Assembly (NCBI GenBank): GCA_020027805.1
Contig: JAHKKQ010000027.1
Coordinates: 1-16,980, forward strand
Length of the DNA: 16,980 nucleotides
Direction: 5' to 3'
Source: Candidatus Dadabacteria bacterium
GTDB taxonomy: Bacteria > Desulfobacterota_D > UBA1144 > Nemesobacterales > UBA2774
Of this stretch, positions 6,169 to 12,763 are shown piece after piece. The translations under genes were made by a program, and so were the position numbers. Below the pieces are notes generated by a model that had not been told where the DNA came from, did no database searches, and was given only the letters and a program-made list of their open reading frames with translations. How positions within the stretch are numbered: position 1 is the first letter of the stretch; each line of letters opens with the position of its first letter.

Positions 6169-7187
6169 AGCGTGACGGTTATAACGTCGCAATAGTCGGA
6201 GCGACGGGGGCAGTGGGACAGGAGATGATGAGCATACTCAGGGAGAGGAATTTCCCCGTCAGAGAGCTCAGGCTCCTGGCGTCCGAGAGGTCGGAGGGGA
6301 AGGAAATCGAATATAACGGCAGCGGCATAAAAATAAAGAAACTGGACGAGAACTCGTTCGGCGGCATTGATATAGCGCTCTTTTCCGCAGGGGGGTCGAG
6401 GAGTAAGGAATTCGCCCCTGCCGCTGTGGACGCGGGGGCAATCGTCGTCGATAACAGCTCCGCGTTCCGGATGGAAGAAGACATACCGCTCGTGGTGCCG
6501 GAAATCAATCCGCACGCGGTCGCGGGATATAAGAAGAGGGGGATCATAGCCAACCCCAACTGTACGACCGCGGTAACGATCATGGCGCTCAAGCCCCTGC
6601 ACGACCTGGGCAGGATCAAGAGAGTCGTGGCATCGAGTTACCAGGCGGTCTCGGGCGCCGGGGCCCAGGCCATAGAAGAGCTTCGCAGCCAAACGCTCGC
6701 CTGGGCCAATTCTCAAGAGATAATAGCCCGGACGTTCCCCCACCAGATCGCATTCAACCTCCTCCCCCACATCGACAGCTTCCTCGAGAACGGATATACG
6801 AAGGAGGAGATGAAGCTCCATAACGAGACCCGGAAGATACTCGAGGACGACACCATAGCGGTAACCGCCACGACCGTAAGGGTACCCGTATTCAGGGCGC
6901 ATTCGGTCTCCGTCAATATCGAGACGGAGAAGAGGATAACGATCAGGGAAGCGAGGGAGGCCCTCGGCAAATTCCCCGGGGTCAAGGTTGTCGACGAGCC
7001 GCAGAACCTCAAATATCCGATGCCGATCGATGCGGCAGGCAGGGACGAATGCCTTGTAGGGAGGATAAGGGAGGATTATACTGTACCGGCGGGGCTCAGT
7101 TTCTGGGTCGTTGGAGACCAGCTCAGAAAGGGGGCCGCGTTAAACGCGATACAGATTGCGGAGCTTCTTATCAGGGACTACATGTGA
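6165..7187 (+). CDS. asd: Aspartate-semialdehyde dehydrogenase
   Basis: Catalyses NADPH-dependent reduction of aspartyl-4-phosphate to aspartate semialdehyde, the branch-point step for lysine/diaminopimelate, threonine and methionine. The protein has 340 residues, normal for the family. GATGAVGQEM (12-21) is the NADP-binding loop, ALFSAGGSRSKEFAP and VVDNSSAFRM follow, and NPNCTT (130-135) carries catalytic Cys133. SSYQAVSGAGAQA, VPVFRAHS with the catalytic-region His, and the C-terminal SFWVVGDQLRKGAALNA complete the pattern. GGAGGAAGAA just before the ATG is a good ribosome binding site. It overlaps the rpiB-like stop by four bases, and its own stop shares one base with the next gene's ATG (TGATG). 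dapA, the enzyme for the next committed lysine step, lies 670 bases downstream. Confidence 0.97.
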   Translation: MKRDGYNVAIVGATGAVGQEMMSILRERNFPVRELRLLASERSEGKEIEYNGSGIKIKKLDENSFGGIDIALFSAGGSRSKEFAPAAVDAGAIVVDNSSAFRMEEDIPLVVPEINPHAVAGYKKRGIIANPNCTTAVTIMALKPLHDLGRIKRVVASSYQAVSGAGAQAIEELRSQTLAWANSQEIIARTFPHQIAFNLLPHIDSFLENGYTKEEMKLHNETRKILEDDTIAVTATTVRVPVFRAHSVSVNIETEKRITIREAREALGKFPGVKVVDEPQNLKYPMPIDAAGRDECLVGRIREDYTVPAGLSFWVVGDQLRKGAALNAIQIAELLIRDYM

Positions 7188-7735
7188 TGGCGATCATGAG
7201 CGCGGTGAAAAGCATCATGGGGATGCTCGATGCGAAGAAATGCTCCGAGCTCCCTCACGGGATAAAAAAAGGCGTCGAGAAATACATAAAGGAAGAAGAG
7301 AGCATCCTCGTTACTCTCCTCAACTGGAGGGCAGTATATAAAGCCCCCAGATTCATCGACAGCAACACGTACTTTCATACATGGTTCATTCTGACGGACT
7401 ACAGGATAATAATCGCGAGGAACTCGTCGGGGTTCAAGAGGTTCAGGGACATACCGTTGTCCGGTATTTCGCAGATATTTTATGAGCTCGATCATACAAA
7501 GCCAAGAATGACGATTGCCTCCCCAGGTCATGAAGACATTATAGAATTCCCGAAACAGGCCTCACACCACTGCGCGGGTCTCGAAGAAATAATTAACGAG
7601 GCAATCGGGAATGCGAGAGTCCTGCTTCAAAATTCACCGGAAGGAGAATTTGTTTTCTGCGGGGCATGCGGAGGCAGCATCCTCAGGAGAAGCCATTATT
7701 GTTCGGAATGCGGAGCGAAGCTAAGCTATACTTAA
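7187..7735 (+). CDS. PH-like domain protein with C-terminal zinc ribbon, hypothetical
   Basis: A 182-residue cytoplasmic protein of unknown function. After a short amphipathic N-terminus, residues about 30-145 look like a bacterial PH-like domain: an EEESILVTLLNWRAVYK strand, TWFILTDYRIIIAR, DIPLSGISQIFYE and a final helix LEEIINEAI. The last 25 residues form a zinc ribbon with CGAC (Cys158, Cys161) and CSEC (Cys172, Cys175). The frame is open back to 7049 inside asd, but ATG 7187 has AGGGA nine bases upstream and shares a base with the asd stop, so this start is preferred; ATG 7196 is the alternative. TDYRIIIAR-type PH domains often pair with zinc ribbons in proteins of unknown role. Co-translation with asd does not itself imply a lysine role. 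Confidence 0.8.
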   Translation: MAIMSAVKSIMGMLDAKKCSELPHGIKKGVEKYIKEEESILVTLLNWRAVYKAPRFIDSNTYFHTWFILTDYRIIIARNSSGFKRFRDIPLSGISQIFYELDHTKPRMTIASPGHEDIIEFPKQASHHCAGLEEIINEAIGNARVLLQNSPEGEFVFCGACGGSILRRSHYCSECGAKLSYT

Positions 7736-7799
7736 CAAAAGCCGAATACCGGACAAAGCCCGGTTCCCAATGCACTTATCAATCCAAGAGGTCGATTCC

Positions 7800-7827
7800 T
7801 TGATTTACACCGCAGCTTCAATATAAT
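7800..7827 (+). promoter_or_regulatory. Sigma-70-type promoter of dapA
   Basis: TTGATT (7800-7805) and a perfect TATAAT (7822-7827) are 16 bases apart. The expected transcript start is near 7834, after the upstream in-frame ATG at 7831, which supports the dapA start at 7858. A small hairpin candidate, ACCGG-n-CCGGT (about 7748-7764), lies upstream without a T-tract. Confidence 0.72.
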
Positions 7828-7857
7828 GAAATGCAGCCAGCAGAAGGAGGCTTTTTA

Positions 7858-8736
7858 ATGATTCACGGCTCACTAGTCGCCATTGTTACGCCATTTAAAA
7901 ACGGCAAGATCGACGAAGACGCGCTCAAGAAGCTCATCGAATTTCAAATCGAAAACGGCACACACGGGATCGTCCCCTGCGGCACGACGGGTGAATCCCC
8001 GACCCTTTCGCACGAAGAGCACGAATATGTCATCGAGCTCACCGTCAAGGCGGTCGGGAAACGCGTCCCCGTAGTCGCCGGGACCGGCTCGAACAGCACG
8101 AAGGAAGCGATCAGGCTCACGAGGTTCGCGGAGCAGATAGGGGTAGACGCGGCCCTGCTCGTGGTTCCTTACTACAACAAGCCGACGCAGGAAGGGCTTT
8201 ACCTCCACTTCAAGCAGATAGCCTCACAAGTCCGCATTCCCCTCATACTCTACAACATCCCGGGGCGGTCCGGCGTCAATTTGAACCCCGAAACTATATT
8301 GAGACTGGCAAAAGACTGTAAGAACATAATCGGGGTGAAGGAAGCTTCGGGTTCGCTGATACAGGCGAGCAAGATACTTTATCTGTGCGGAAGGGACTTT
8401 CTGCTCTATTCGGGAGAGGACGCGCTCAATTTCCCGCTCCTCGCGATAGGAGCGAGGGGGTTCATAACCGTGACCGCGAACGTCGCCCCGAGGGATGTGG
8501 CCGACCTCTACGAATTCTATATCAAGGGAGAGATCGACAAGGCGAGAGACCTGCACTACAGGCTCCTCCCGCTCAACGACGCGCTCTTTATCGAAACGAA
8601 CCCCATCCCGGTCAAAGCCGCTCTCAGCATGATGGATAGAATCGCCTACGAATACAGGTACCCGCTCTGCCAGATGTCGGAAAATAATTACCTCGAGCTT
8701 AAGAAAGCGCTCACGGATTACGGGATCATTAATTGA
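7858..8736 (+). CDS. dapA: 4-hydroxy-tetrahydrodipicolinate synthase
   Basis: Condenses pyruvate with aspartate semialdehyde to 4-hydroxytetrahydrodipicolinate, the first committed step to diaminopimelate and lysine. From ATG 7858 the protein has 292 residues, as in E. coli. Visible residues are GTTGESPTL (42-50) with the Thr pair of the proton relay, Tyr132 and Arg137 in LYNIPGR, and Schiff-base Lys161 in IGVKEASG, essentially the E. coli positions. The ribosome binding site AAGGAGG (7844-7850) is seven bases before this ATG; an upstream in-frame ATG at 7831 is rejected because it precedes the predicted transcript start. It has its own strong promoter 100 bases after the PH-like/zinc-ribbon gene, so it can be expressed independently of asd. 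rnhB follows on the same strand. Confidence 0.97.
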   Translation: MIHGSLVAIVTPFKNGKIDEDALKKLIEFQIENGTHGIVPCGTTGESPTLSHEEHEYVIELTVKAVGKRVPVVAGTGSNSTKEAIRLTRFAEQIGVDAALLVVPYYNKPTQEGLYLHFKQIASQVRIPLILYNIPGRSGVNLNPETILRLAKDCKNIIGVKEASGSLIQASKILYLCGRDFLLYSGEDALNFPLLAIGARGFITVTANVAPRDVADLYEFYIKGEIDKARDLHYRLLPLNDALFIETNPIPVKAALSMMDRIAYEYRYPLCQMSENNYLELKKALTDYGIIN

Positions 8737-8821
8737 AACAATCGTTTCGTTGATAGTGATATTATCAGGCATTGCTGCCATAACTTAGACAATGGGGGCT
8801 TGGGGTCGGACGAAGGAGGAG

Positions 8822-9427
8822 ATGAGTCCCCCGGATCACGAAATGGAAAAACGAATTTGGGCCAACGGCAAAACGCCCGCCGGCGTCGATGAGGCCGGGA
8901 GAGGACCTCTCGCCGGACCCGTCGTAGCTGCAGCCGTAATCCTTCCCGAATCGTTTACGATCGTCGGACTCGACGATTCGAAGAAATTAACGCACCTGCA
9001 AAGGGTGAAGATTCTCGAACTGATAATAACCTACGCCGTAGACCTTGCGGTCGGCATAGTGGACCATGAAGCGATCGACAGCATCAATATACTCAGGGCT
9101 TCTCTCCGGGCAATGGAGATCGCGGTCAATAATCTCGGGAGGAAGCCCGACTTCCTCCTGATCGACGGCAACCAGAGGACATCGCTCCTCATCCCTCAGG
9201 AAACGGTCATCAAGGGTGACTCCAGGTGCTGCTCAATCGCCGCGGCTTCGATAGTGGCCAAAGTCAGAAGGGACGAGATTATGGACGAATACCACGAGCT
9301 CTACCCCGAATATAATTTCAGGTCGCATAAGGGCTATCCCACGAAAGAGCACCTGGAAGCGATCAGGAAGCACGGCCCCTGCCCTATCCACAGAAGGAGC
9401 TTCAGGGGAGTGCTCGTAATAGACTAA
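8822..9427 (+). CDS. rnhB: Ribonuclease HII
   Basis: Cleaves the RNA strand of RNA-DNA hybrids and removes single ribonucleotides misincorporated into DNA. From ATG 8822 it has 201 residues. GVDEAGRGPLAGPVVAAAV (21-39) contains catalytic Asp23 and Glu24; DDSKKL, FLLIDGNQ (third acidic residue), IKGDSRCCSIAAASIVAKVRRDEIM (fourth acidic residue) and YNFRSHKGYPTKEHLEAI are all diagnostic. The start is ambiguous: GGAGG at 8815-8819 lies only two bases before ATG 8822, ATG 8840 gives an N-terminus closest to E. coli RNase HII, and ATG 8792 has no ribosome binding site. It follows dapA on the same strand and is convergent with the cyclophilin gene, with no clear terminator between them. Confidence 0.95.
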   Translation: MSPPDHEMEKRIWANGKTPAGVDEAGRGPLAGPVVAAAVILPESFTIVGLDDSKKLTHLQRVKILELIITYAVDLAVGIVDHEAIDSINILRASLRAMEIAVNNLGRKPDFLLIDGNQRTSLLIPQETVIKGDSRCCSIAAASIVAKVRRDEIMDEYHELYPEYNFRSHKGYPTKEHLEAIRKHGPCPIHRRSFRGVLVID

Positions 9428-9467
9428 AAGGAATTCCGCGATAATCCGTCTCTACTATTGTTCCGCA

Positions 9468-10139
9468 CTATTGTTCGACGACTTTGACGGAATTAATGAC
9501 TATCTCTTCCTTGGGGACGTCCCCGTACATGCCGTTGTTGCCCGTCTCGACAGCGGCGATCTTGTCGACTACGTCCATGCCGTCGATTACCTTGGCGAAC
9601 ACGGCGTACCCGTAATCTCTCACACCGTTGTCGAGGAAGCTGTTGTCGGCCAGGTTGATGAAGAACTGCGACGTGGCGCTGTCCACGACCTGAGTCCTCG
9701 CCATCGCCAGCGTGCCCCTTTCGTTCTTGAGCCCGTTCTTGGCCTCGTTCTTGATCGGGGGTTTCACGGCCTTCTGATTGAAGTCGGGTGAAAACCCGCC
9801 GCCCTGAACCATGAAGTTCGGTATTACACGATGAAATATGGTCCCATTGTAGAAACCGTCATTGACGTATGAGAGAAAATTCTCGACAGATATCGGAGCC
9901 TTGTCCTTGAAGAGCTCGATCTTGATATCCCCTTTCGATGTCGACATTATAACCACCGGATTGCCTCCTTCTGTTTCGCTTTTTTTGGTTTCAGTCTCTC
10001 CCTGCTTCGAACCCTCCTGCTTGCACCCCGCGCTCACAAACACGGCCGGTAATAGCAGTATTGCGAATAAAACGACCGTCGCCTGACGGCACTGGACGGA
10101 TTTCCCGGCTGAAAATAAATTTAAGAATCCTTTTTTCAT
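9468..10139 (-). CDS. Cyclophilin-type peptidyl-prolyl isomerase, predicted lipoprotein
   Basis: Catalyses cis-trans isomerisation of X-Pro bonds, assisting protein folding outside the cytoplasm. From ATG 10139 the protein has 223 residues. A basic N-terminus, a hydrophobic stretch (about 20-35) and VSAGC form a signal-peptide II cleavage site with lipidated Cys39, slightly unusual in having Ser at -3. A Lys/Glu-rich linker follows, then a cyclophilin domain with ENFLSYVNDGFYNGTIFHRV, NFMVQGGG, MARTQ, SATSQFFINLADNSFLD and YAVFAKVIDGMDVVDKI. The catalytic Arg in FHRV, the Gln in MVQGG and Phe in SQFFI are kept. The frame is open to 10244, but ATG 10139 lies downstream of a consensus promoter (-10 at 10173-10178) and has GGAGGG upstream, so it is the start. 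It is divergent from the LLM oxidoreductase gene. Confidence 0.95.
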   Translation of the reverse strand: MKKGFLNLFSAGKSVQCRQATVVLFAILLLPAVFVSAGCKQEGSKQGETETKKSETEGGNPVVIMSTSKGDIKIELFKDKAPISVENFLSYVNDGFYNGTIFHRVIPNFMVQGGGFSPDFNQKAVKPPIKNEAKNGLKNERGTLAMARTQVVDSATSQFFINLADNSFLDNGVRDYGYAVFAKVIDGMDVVDKIAAVETGNNGMYGDVPKEEIVINSVKVVEQ

Positions 10140-10172
10140 ATTCCTTCGCCCTCCTGTTTTTCGGCAACTAAA

Positions 10173-10199
10173 ATTATAGCATTTAACACACGGTGTCAA
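10173..10199 (-). promoter_or_regulatory. Consensus sigma-70 promoter of the cyclophilin gene
   Basis: Read on the minus strand, perfect TTGACA (10199-10194) and perfect TATAAT (10178-10173) flank a 15-base spacer, with TGC directly before the -10 (extended -10). Both hexamers match consensus exactly, while the spacer is two bases shorter than ideal. The transcript would start near 10166, about 27 bases before the ATG at 10139. Confidence 0.78.
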
Positions 10200-10226
10200 A
10201 CCCGGGATTTGCGCCCTAAGAAATAT

Positions 10227-10255
10227 TTGAATCCCCGGCGGCACTCTGTTAAAGT
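10227..10255 (+). promoter_or_regulatory. Candidate promoter of the LLM oxidoreductase gene
   Basis: TTGAAT (10227-10232) and TAAAGT (10250-10255) are separated by 17 bases, and the ATG at 10292 follows after a leader of about 30 bases. The -10 is only a moderate match. Its -35 lies 28 bases from the -35 of the divergent cyclophilin promoter, so the two may compete. Confidence 0.45.
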
Positions 10256-10291
10256 GATTCTTCTGGCTAGAGAACCCACGGAGGAATAACC

Positions 10292-11221
10292 ATGCCCAGA
10301 ATAGAGTTCGGCGTAATGCTGCGCCAGCAGAAGATCGAATTCGGGGACATTCGGAAAACGGCTGAGCTCTGCGACGAGCTCGGCTACCACTCCGTCTGGT
10401 TCTACGATCACATACTCGGCATGGGGGGGCTAGACCTCGACATCTTCGAATCGTGGACGCTCATGTCCGCCCTCTCCACGGTCACTTCGAACGTGAGGCT
10501 CGGTACCATGGTGCTCTGCAATTCGTTCAGGCCGCCGTCCCTGCTCGCAAAAATGGCGTCCACGCTCGACGTGATCAGCAGGGGCAGGCTCGAGTTTGCA
10601 ATAGGCGCCGGATGGTCCGAGCCCGAATACAGGGCCTACGGATACGATTTTCCGGACGCCGTGACCAGAATAAAACAGCTCGCCGAATCAGTGCAAATCA
10701 TAAGAGCTCTTTGGACAGAGGAGAAGCCGAGCTTCGACGGGGAGTATTACCGTATAAATGAGGCTTACTGCAACCCGAAGCCCGTTCAGAAACCGCACCC
10801 GCCGGTCATCATAGGCGGAGCCGGCGAAAAATATCTCCTGAGAGTCGTGGCGGAGCTCGCAGATGAATGGAACTGCCCGGCCAACCACTCCCTGTCCTTC
10901 GAAAGCAAGATGGAAGCGCTCAGGGGTCACTGCAGGGCGGTCGGAAGGCACCCCGGCGATATCAAGATATCCCAGCAGACGGTATGCGTCCTCGCTAAGG
11001 ACGAGGCGGAGCTCGCAGAAAAGCTCCCCAAGGCTCAGATGAGGTACGGGTTTTTCGGGGACGTGGAAAAATTGGGCATAGTCGGAACGCCCGAGCAGTG
11101 CATAAGGAAAATCGAGGAGAACGAGAAGAAAGGTATAACGAAATATACCGTATTCTTCTCGGACATTATGAATCACGCCACACTCAAATTCTTCGCGCGA
11201 GAGGTTTTATCCGCATTCTGA
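10292..11221 (+). CDS. LLM-class flavin- or F420-dependent oxidoreductase
   Basis: A 309-residue luciferase-like monooxygenase-superfamily TIM barrel. Typical elements are FGVMLRQQ at the N-terminus, CDELGYHSVWFYDHI (about 29-43), VRLGTMVLCNSFRPPSLLAKMASTLDVISRGRLEFAIGAGW (about 70-110), EYRAYGYDF, YYRINEAYCNPKPVQKPHPPVIIGG and GTPEQC with a final KGITKY. Such enzymes transfer hydride with FMN or coenzyme F420; which cofactor applies cannot be decided, since no F420 biosynthesis gene is in the window. Substrate unknown. GGAGG eight bases before the ATG is a strong ribosome binding site. The gene stands alone with its own promoter and is convergent with the gldC-like gene 16 bases beyond its stop, with no evident intrinsic terminator in that short gap. 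Confidence 0.92.
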   Translation: MPRIEFGVMLRQQKIEFGDIRKTAELCDELGYHSVWFYDHILGMGGLDLDIFESWTLMSALSTVTSNVRLGTMVLCNSFRPPSLLAKMASTLDVISRGRLEFAIGAGWSEPEYRAYGYDFPDAVTRIKQLAESVQIIRALWTEEKPSFDGEYYRINEAYCNPKPVQKPHPPVIIGGAGEKYLLRVVAELADEWNCPANHSLSFESKMEALRGHCRAVGRHPGDIKISQQTVCVLAKDEAELAEKLPKAQMRYGFFGDVEKLGIVGTPEQCIRKIEENEKKGITKYTVFFSDIMNHATLKFFAREVLSAF

Positions 11222-11237
11222 GAAGTGAGCTCGAATA

Positions 11238-11582
11238 TCAGCCGGGCTTCACGGCAAAGTCCTCGACTTTTTTGGCGAACTCGCCGGCGAATTTCCTTAT
11301 CATGTCCGAGAGCTCCTGGTTGCTTGTAGCCCTCCCGTACGTATCGGCCATCTTCATCAGCGTGAAATAATAGTGCGCGTTCATCTCGCCCACCTGCATC
11401 TCGTTCGTCCAGAGGTCGACGCTCATCGTATTCTTCTCGGACCGGTCCCACACCGATATCATGAGCGAATCACAGGACACGTAGCCCTCGAGGCTGGAAT
11501 CGCTAGCGCTCCAGTAAATCTCCTCGGGCGCGCCCTTATCGTCGAGCTTTATCAGAAACTTTATTTCCGCCTCTTTAGGCAT
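11238..11582 (-). CDS. gldC: GldC-family protein
   Basis: A 114-residue soluble protein that closely follows the pattern of GldC, a small cytoplasmic protein first linked to gliding motility in Bacteroidota: an EIKF start, Trp24-x-Ala-x-Asp, SVWD (43-46), VDLWT (55-59), EM, TLMKMADTYGRAT (about 74-86) and a C-terminal FAGEFAKK helix. In those bacteria GldC forms part of an accessory set; its biochemical role is not well defined. No other gliding gene (gldA, B, D, H, J, K-N) is visible here, so a gliding role is doubtful. It starts 23 bases after the MenB-like crotonase stop, probably in the same operon, and is convergent with the LLM gene. The name reflects family resemblance recognised from memory, not proven function. 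Confidence 0.72.
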   Translation of the reverse strand: MPKEAEIKFLIKLDDKGAPEEIYWSASDSSLEGYVSCDSLMISVWDRSEKNTMSVDLWTNEMQVGEMNAHYYFTLMKMADTYGRATSNQELSDMIRKFAGEFAKKVEDFAVKPG

Positions 11583-11605
11583 ATATCACCCCGGTTTCCC
11601 GGTAT

Positions 11606-12457
11606 TTAATCAACTCCCCAGAAATCGGGTTTCCTCTTTTCGAGGAACGCCGTAGCGCCTTCGACCATCTCGGGCGCCTTCATGAAGTACCTCGCGAGCT
11701 CGAGCCCGTGCGTGATCTGCGGGTGGGCCATGTCGGATATGAAGTTTATCTGCAGCTTCGCGATCCTGAGCGACTGCCGGCTCTTCTCCAGCAGGCTACG
11801 ACACCATGCGTCCACTTCCTCGTCGAGCTTGTCCTGGGGCACAACTTTATTGACCCAGCCCATGTTCATCGCTTCCTGGGCCGTGTATCTGTTGCAGAGG
11901 TAAACGATCTCCCTCGCCTTCTTATCCCCGACCGAATGCTGGAGCTGCTGGAGGCCGTACCATATGGGCGCGCTCCCCACGAGAGGGCCGGCCTGCGCGA
12001 AAATCGACGTATCGGAAGCTACCGTCAGGTCGCAGAGCATGTTGAGCTCGTTCCCGCCGCCGACGCAGTAGCCGTCGACCCGCGCGATAATGGGTTTCCC
12101 GCAGCACCTCATTGCTGTCGCAAGCCTGTAATGAACGAGCATGTACTTCGCGTCGACCTTTTTCTTGGGGTCGACTATCCAGGAGAGATCCCCTCCGGCT
12201 GAAAACGCCTTGCCGCCCGCGCCCGTAAGGACGATGACGCCTATCTCATCGTCGAGCCACGCGTCCTCTATGGCTATCGCAAGCTCTTCACGTACCTCCG
12301 AATTAAGGGCGTTACGCACCTCCGGGCGGTTAATCGTCACGCGCGCTACCCTGTCCTTCTTTTCGTATAGAATGTAGGTCAATTTAAGGCCGGTTTTCTT
12401 TTTCGCGGGTTTAGCCCCGTTATTTGTTTTTGCCGAAGCCGACGGTTTCTTGGCCAT
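11606..12457 (-). CDS. Enoyl-CoA hydratase/isomerase family protein, MenB-like
   Basis: Crotonase-fold acyl-CoA enzyme of 283 residues. INRPEVRNALN (42-52), the oxyanion-hole segment AFSAGGDL (84-91), VDGYCVGGGNELNMLCDLTVASD (about 127-149), GPLVGS (157-162), KKAREIVYLC and AQEAMNMGWVNKVVP are visible, and the C-terminal EGATAFLEKRKPDF matches 1,4-dihydroxy-2-naphthoyl-CoA synthase (MenB) unusually well. The MenB stretch following GPLVGS (FDGGYG-type) differs here (APIWYG), so menB identity is not claimed. An N-terminal extension of about 23 Lys/Ala-rich residues precedes the fold. The ATG has AGGAGG six bases upstream. The gldC-like gene follows 23 bases downstream. Other acyl-CoA hydratase or ring-hydrolase roles remain possible. 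Confidence 0.88.
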   Translation of the reverse strand: MAKKPSASAKTNNGAKPAKKKTGLKLTYILYEKKDRVARVTINRPEVRNALNSEVREELAIAIEDAWLDDEIGVIVLTGAGGKAFSAGGDLSWIVDPKKKVDAKYMLVHYRLATAMRCCGKPIIARVDGYCVGGGNELNMLCDLTVASDTSIFAQAGPLVGSAPIWYGLQQLQHSVGDKKAREIVYLCNRYTAQEAMNMGWVNKVVPQDKLDEEVDAWCRSLLEKSRQSLRIAKLQINFISDMAHPQITHGLELARYFMKAPEMVEGATAFLEKRKPDFWGVD

Positions 12458-12494
12458 GATGCCCTCCTGACGTTATTAGAATTTGCTACCTATG

Positions 12495-12524
12495 ATTTTT
12501 GCACTGTATAATGCGGTCTGTCAA
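12495..12524 (-). promoter_or_regulatory. Candidate promoter of the crotonase/gldC-like pair
   Basis: On the minus strand a perfect TTGACA (12524-12519) is followed after 18 bases by AAAAAT (12500-12495), four of six matches. A better-looking TATACA lies only eight bases after the -35 and cannot pair with it. The ATG at 12457 is about 30 bases past the predicted start. The location, in the 162-base gap after the ACIII operon, fits a new transcription unit. Confidence 0.36.
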
Positions 12525-12619
12525 ATGGGTTCATTTGTGAAAGGGGTGGGAGGAATCAGATTACGCGCGCCGGTATTTGAAAGCCCTTTGCACACAGGGG
12601 AGCCCGCGCCTTATCCCGG

Positions 12620-12763
12620 TTACCAGGGGAGCTTATTCATAAGGGGCGCAATCCGGGGTCCGAACAGGGCCACGGTCGCTATGAGCGATAAGAAGCCGGC
12701 GACACCGAGGCACAGAGCAGCGACGGCCACCTGACATATCATATCCAATCGTCTTTCGTCCAT
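12620..12763 (-). CDS. 47-residue small membrane protein at the end of the ACIII operon
   Basis: The ATG at 12763 shares one base with the actF stop (TAATG) and has GGGAGG six bases upstream. The frame encodes 47 residues ending at TAA 12622-12620: a charged head (MDERRLDM), one hydrophobic helix (about 11-35: VAVAALCLGVAGFLSLIATVALF) and a short tail with GPRIAP and NKLPW. The tight coupling and strong ribosome binding site make it very likely a real gene. Purified ACIII complexes in other bacteria contain small single-helix subunits beyond ActA-F, so it may be such a subunit; this is inference from position and topology, and I do not recognise the sequence. It could instead assist assembly of the complex or its partner oxidase. 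Beyond its stop only weak hairpin potential is visible before the next unit. Confidence 0.72.
   Translation of the reverse strand: MDERRLDMICQVAVAALCLGVAGFLSLIATVALFGPRIAPLMNKLPW

Noticed and set aside
5856..6902. A 348-codon open frame on the minus strand across the rpiB-like gene and asd
   Set aside because: It is antisense to two well-supported, conserved genes, has low-complexity Gly/Tyr/Arg-rich composition and no family resemblance. Its length is a by-product of the GC-rich codon pattern.
7049..7186. Longer PH-like/zinc-ribbon start inside asd
   Set aside because: The 46 extra residues are the shifted frame of asd codons and resemble nothing; ATG 7187 has a ribosome binding site and the usual stop/start overlap.
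8751..8767. TGATA-n7-TATCA inverted repeat between dapA and rnhB as an operator
   Set aside because: Five-base arms in an AT-rich gap are expected by chance, and no matching copy was seen elsewhere.
9454..9477. Direct repeat of CTATTGTTC near the rnhB/cyclophilin junction
   Set aside because: Two nine-base copies, one partly inside the end of the cyclophilin gene; no sign of a mobile element or regulator site.
10140..10244. Longer cyclophilin start at 10244
   Set aside because: It would lie upstream of the consensus promoter at 10173-10199 and bury the signal peptide 35 residues inside the protein.
12550..12619. Intrinsic terminator after the 47-residue gene
   Set aside because: Only a four-base CCCT/AGGG stem with a short T-run can be drawn on the minus strand, too weak to call.
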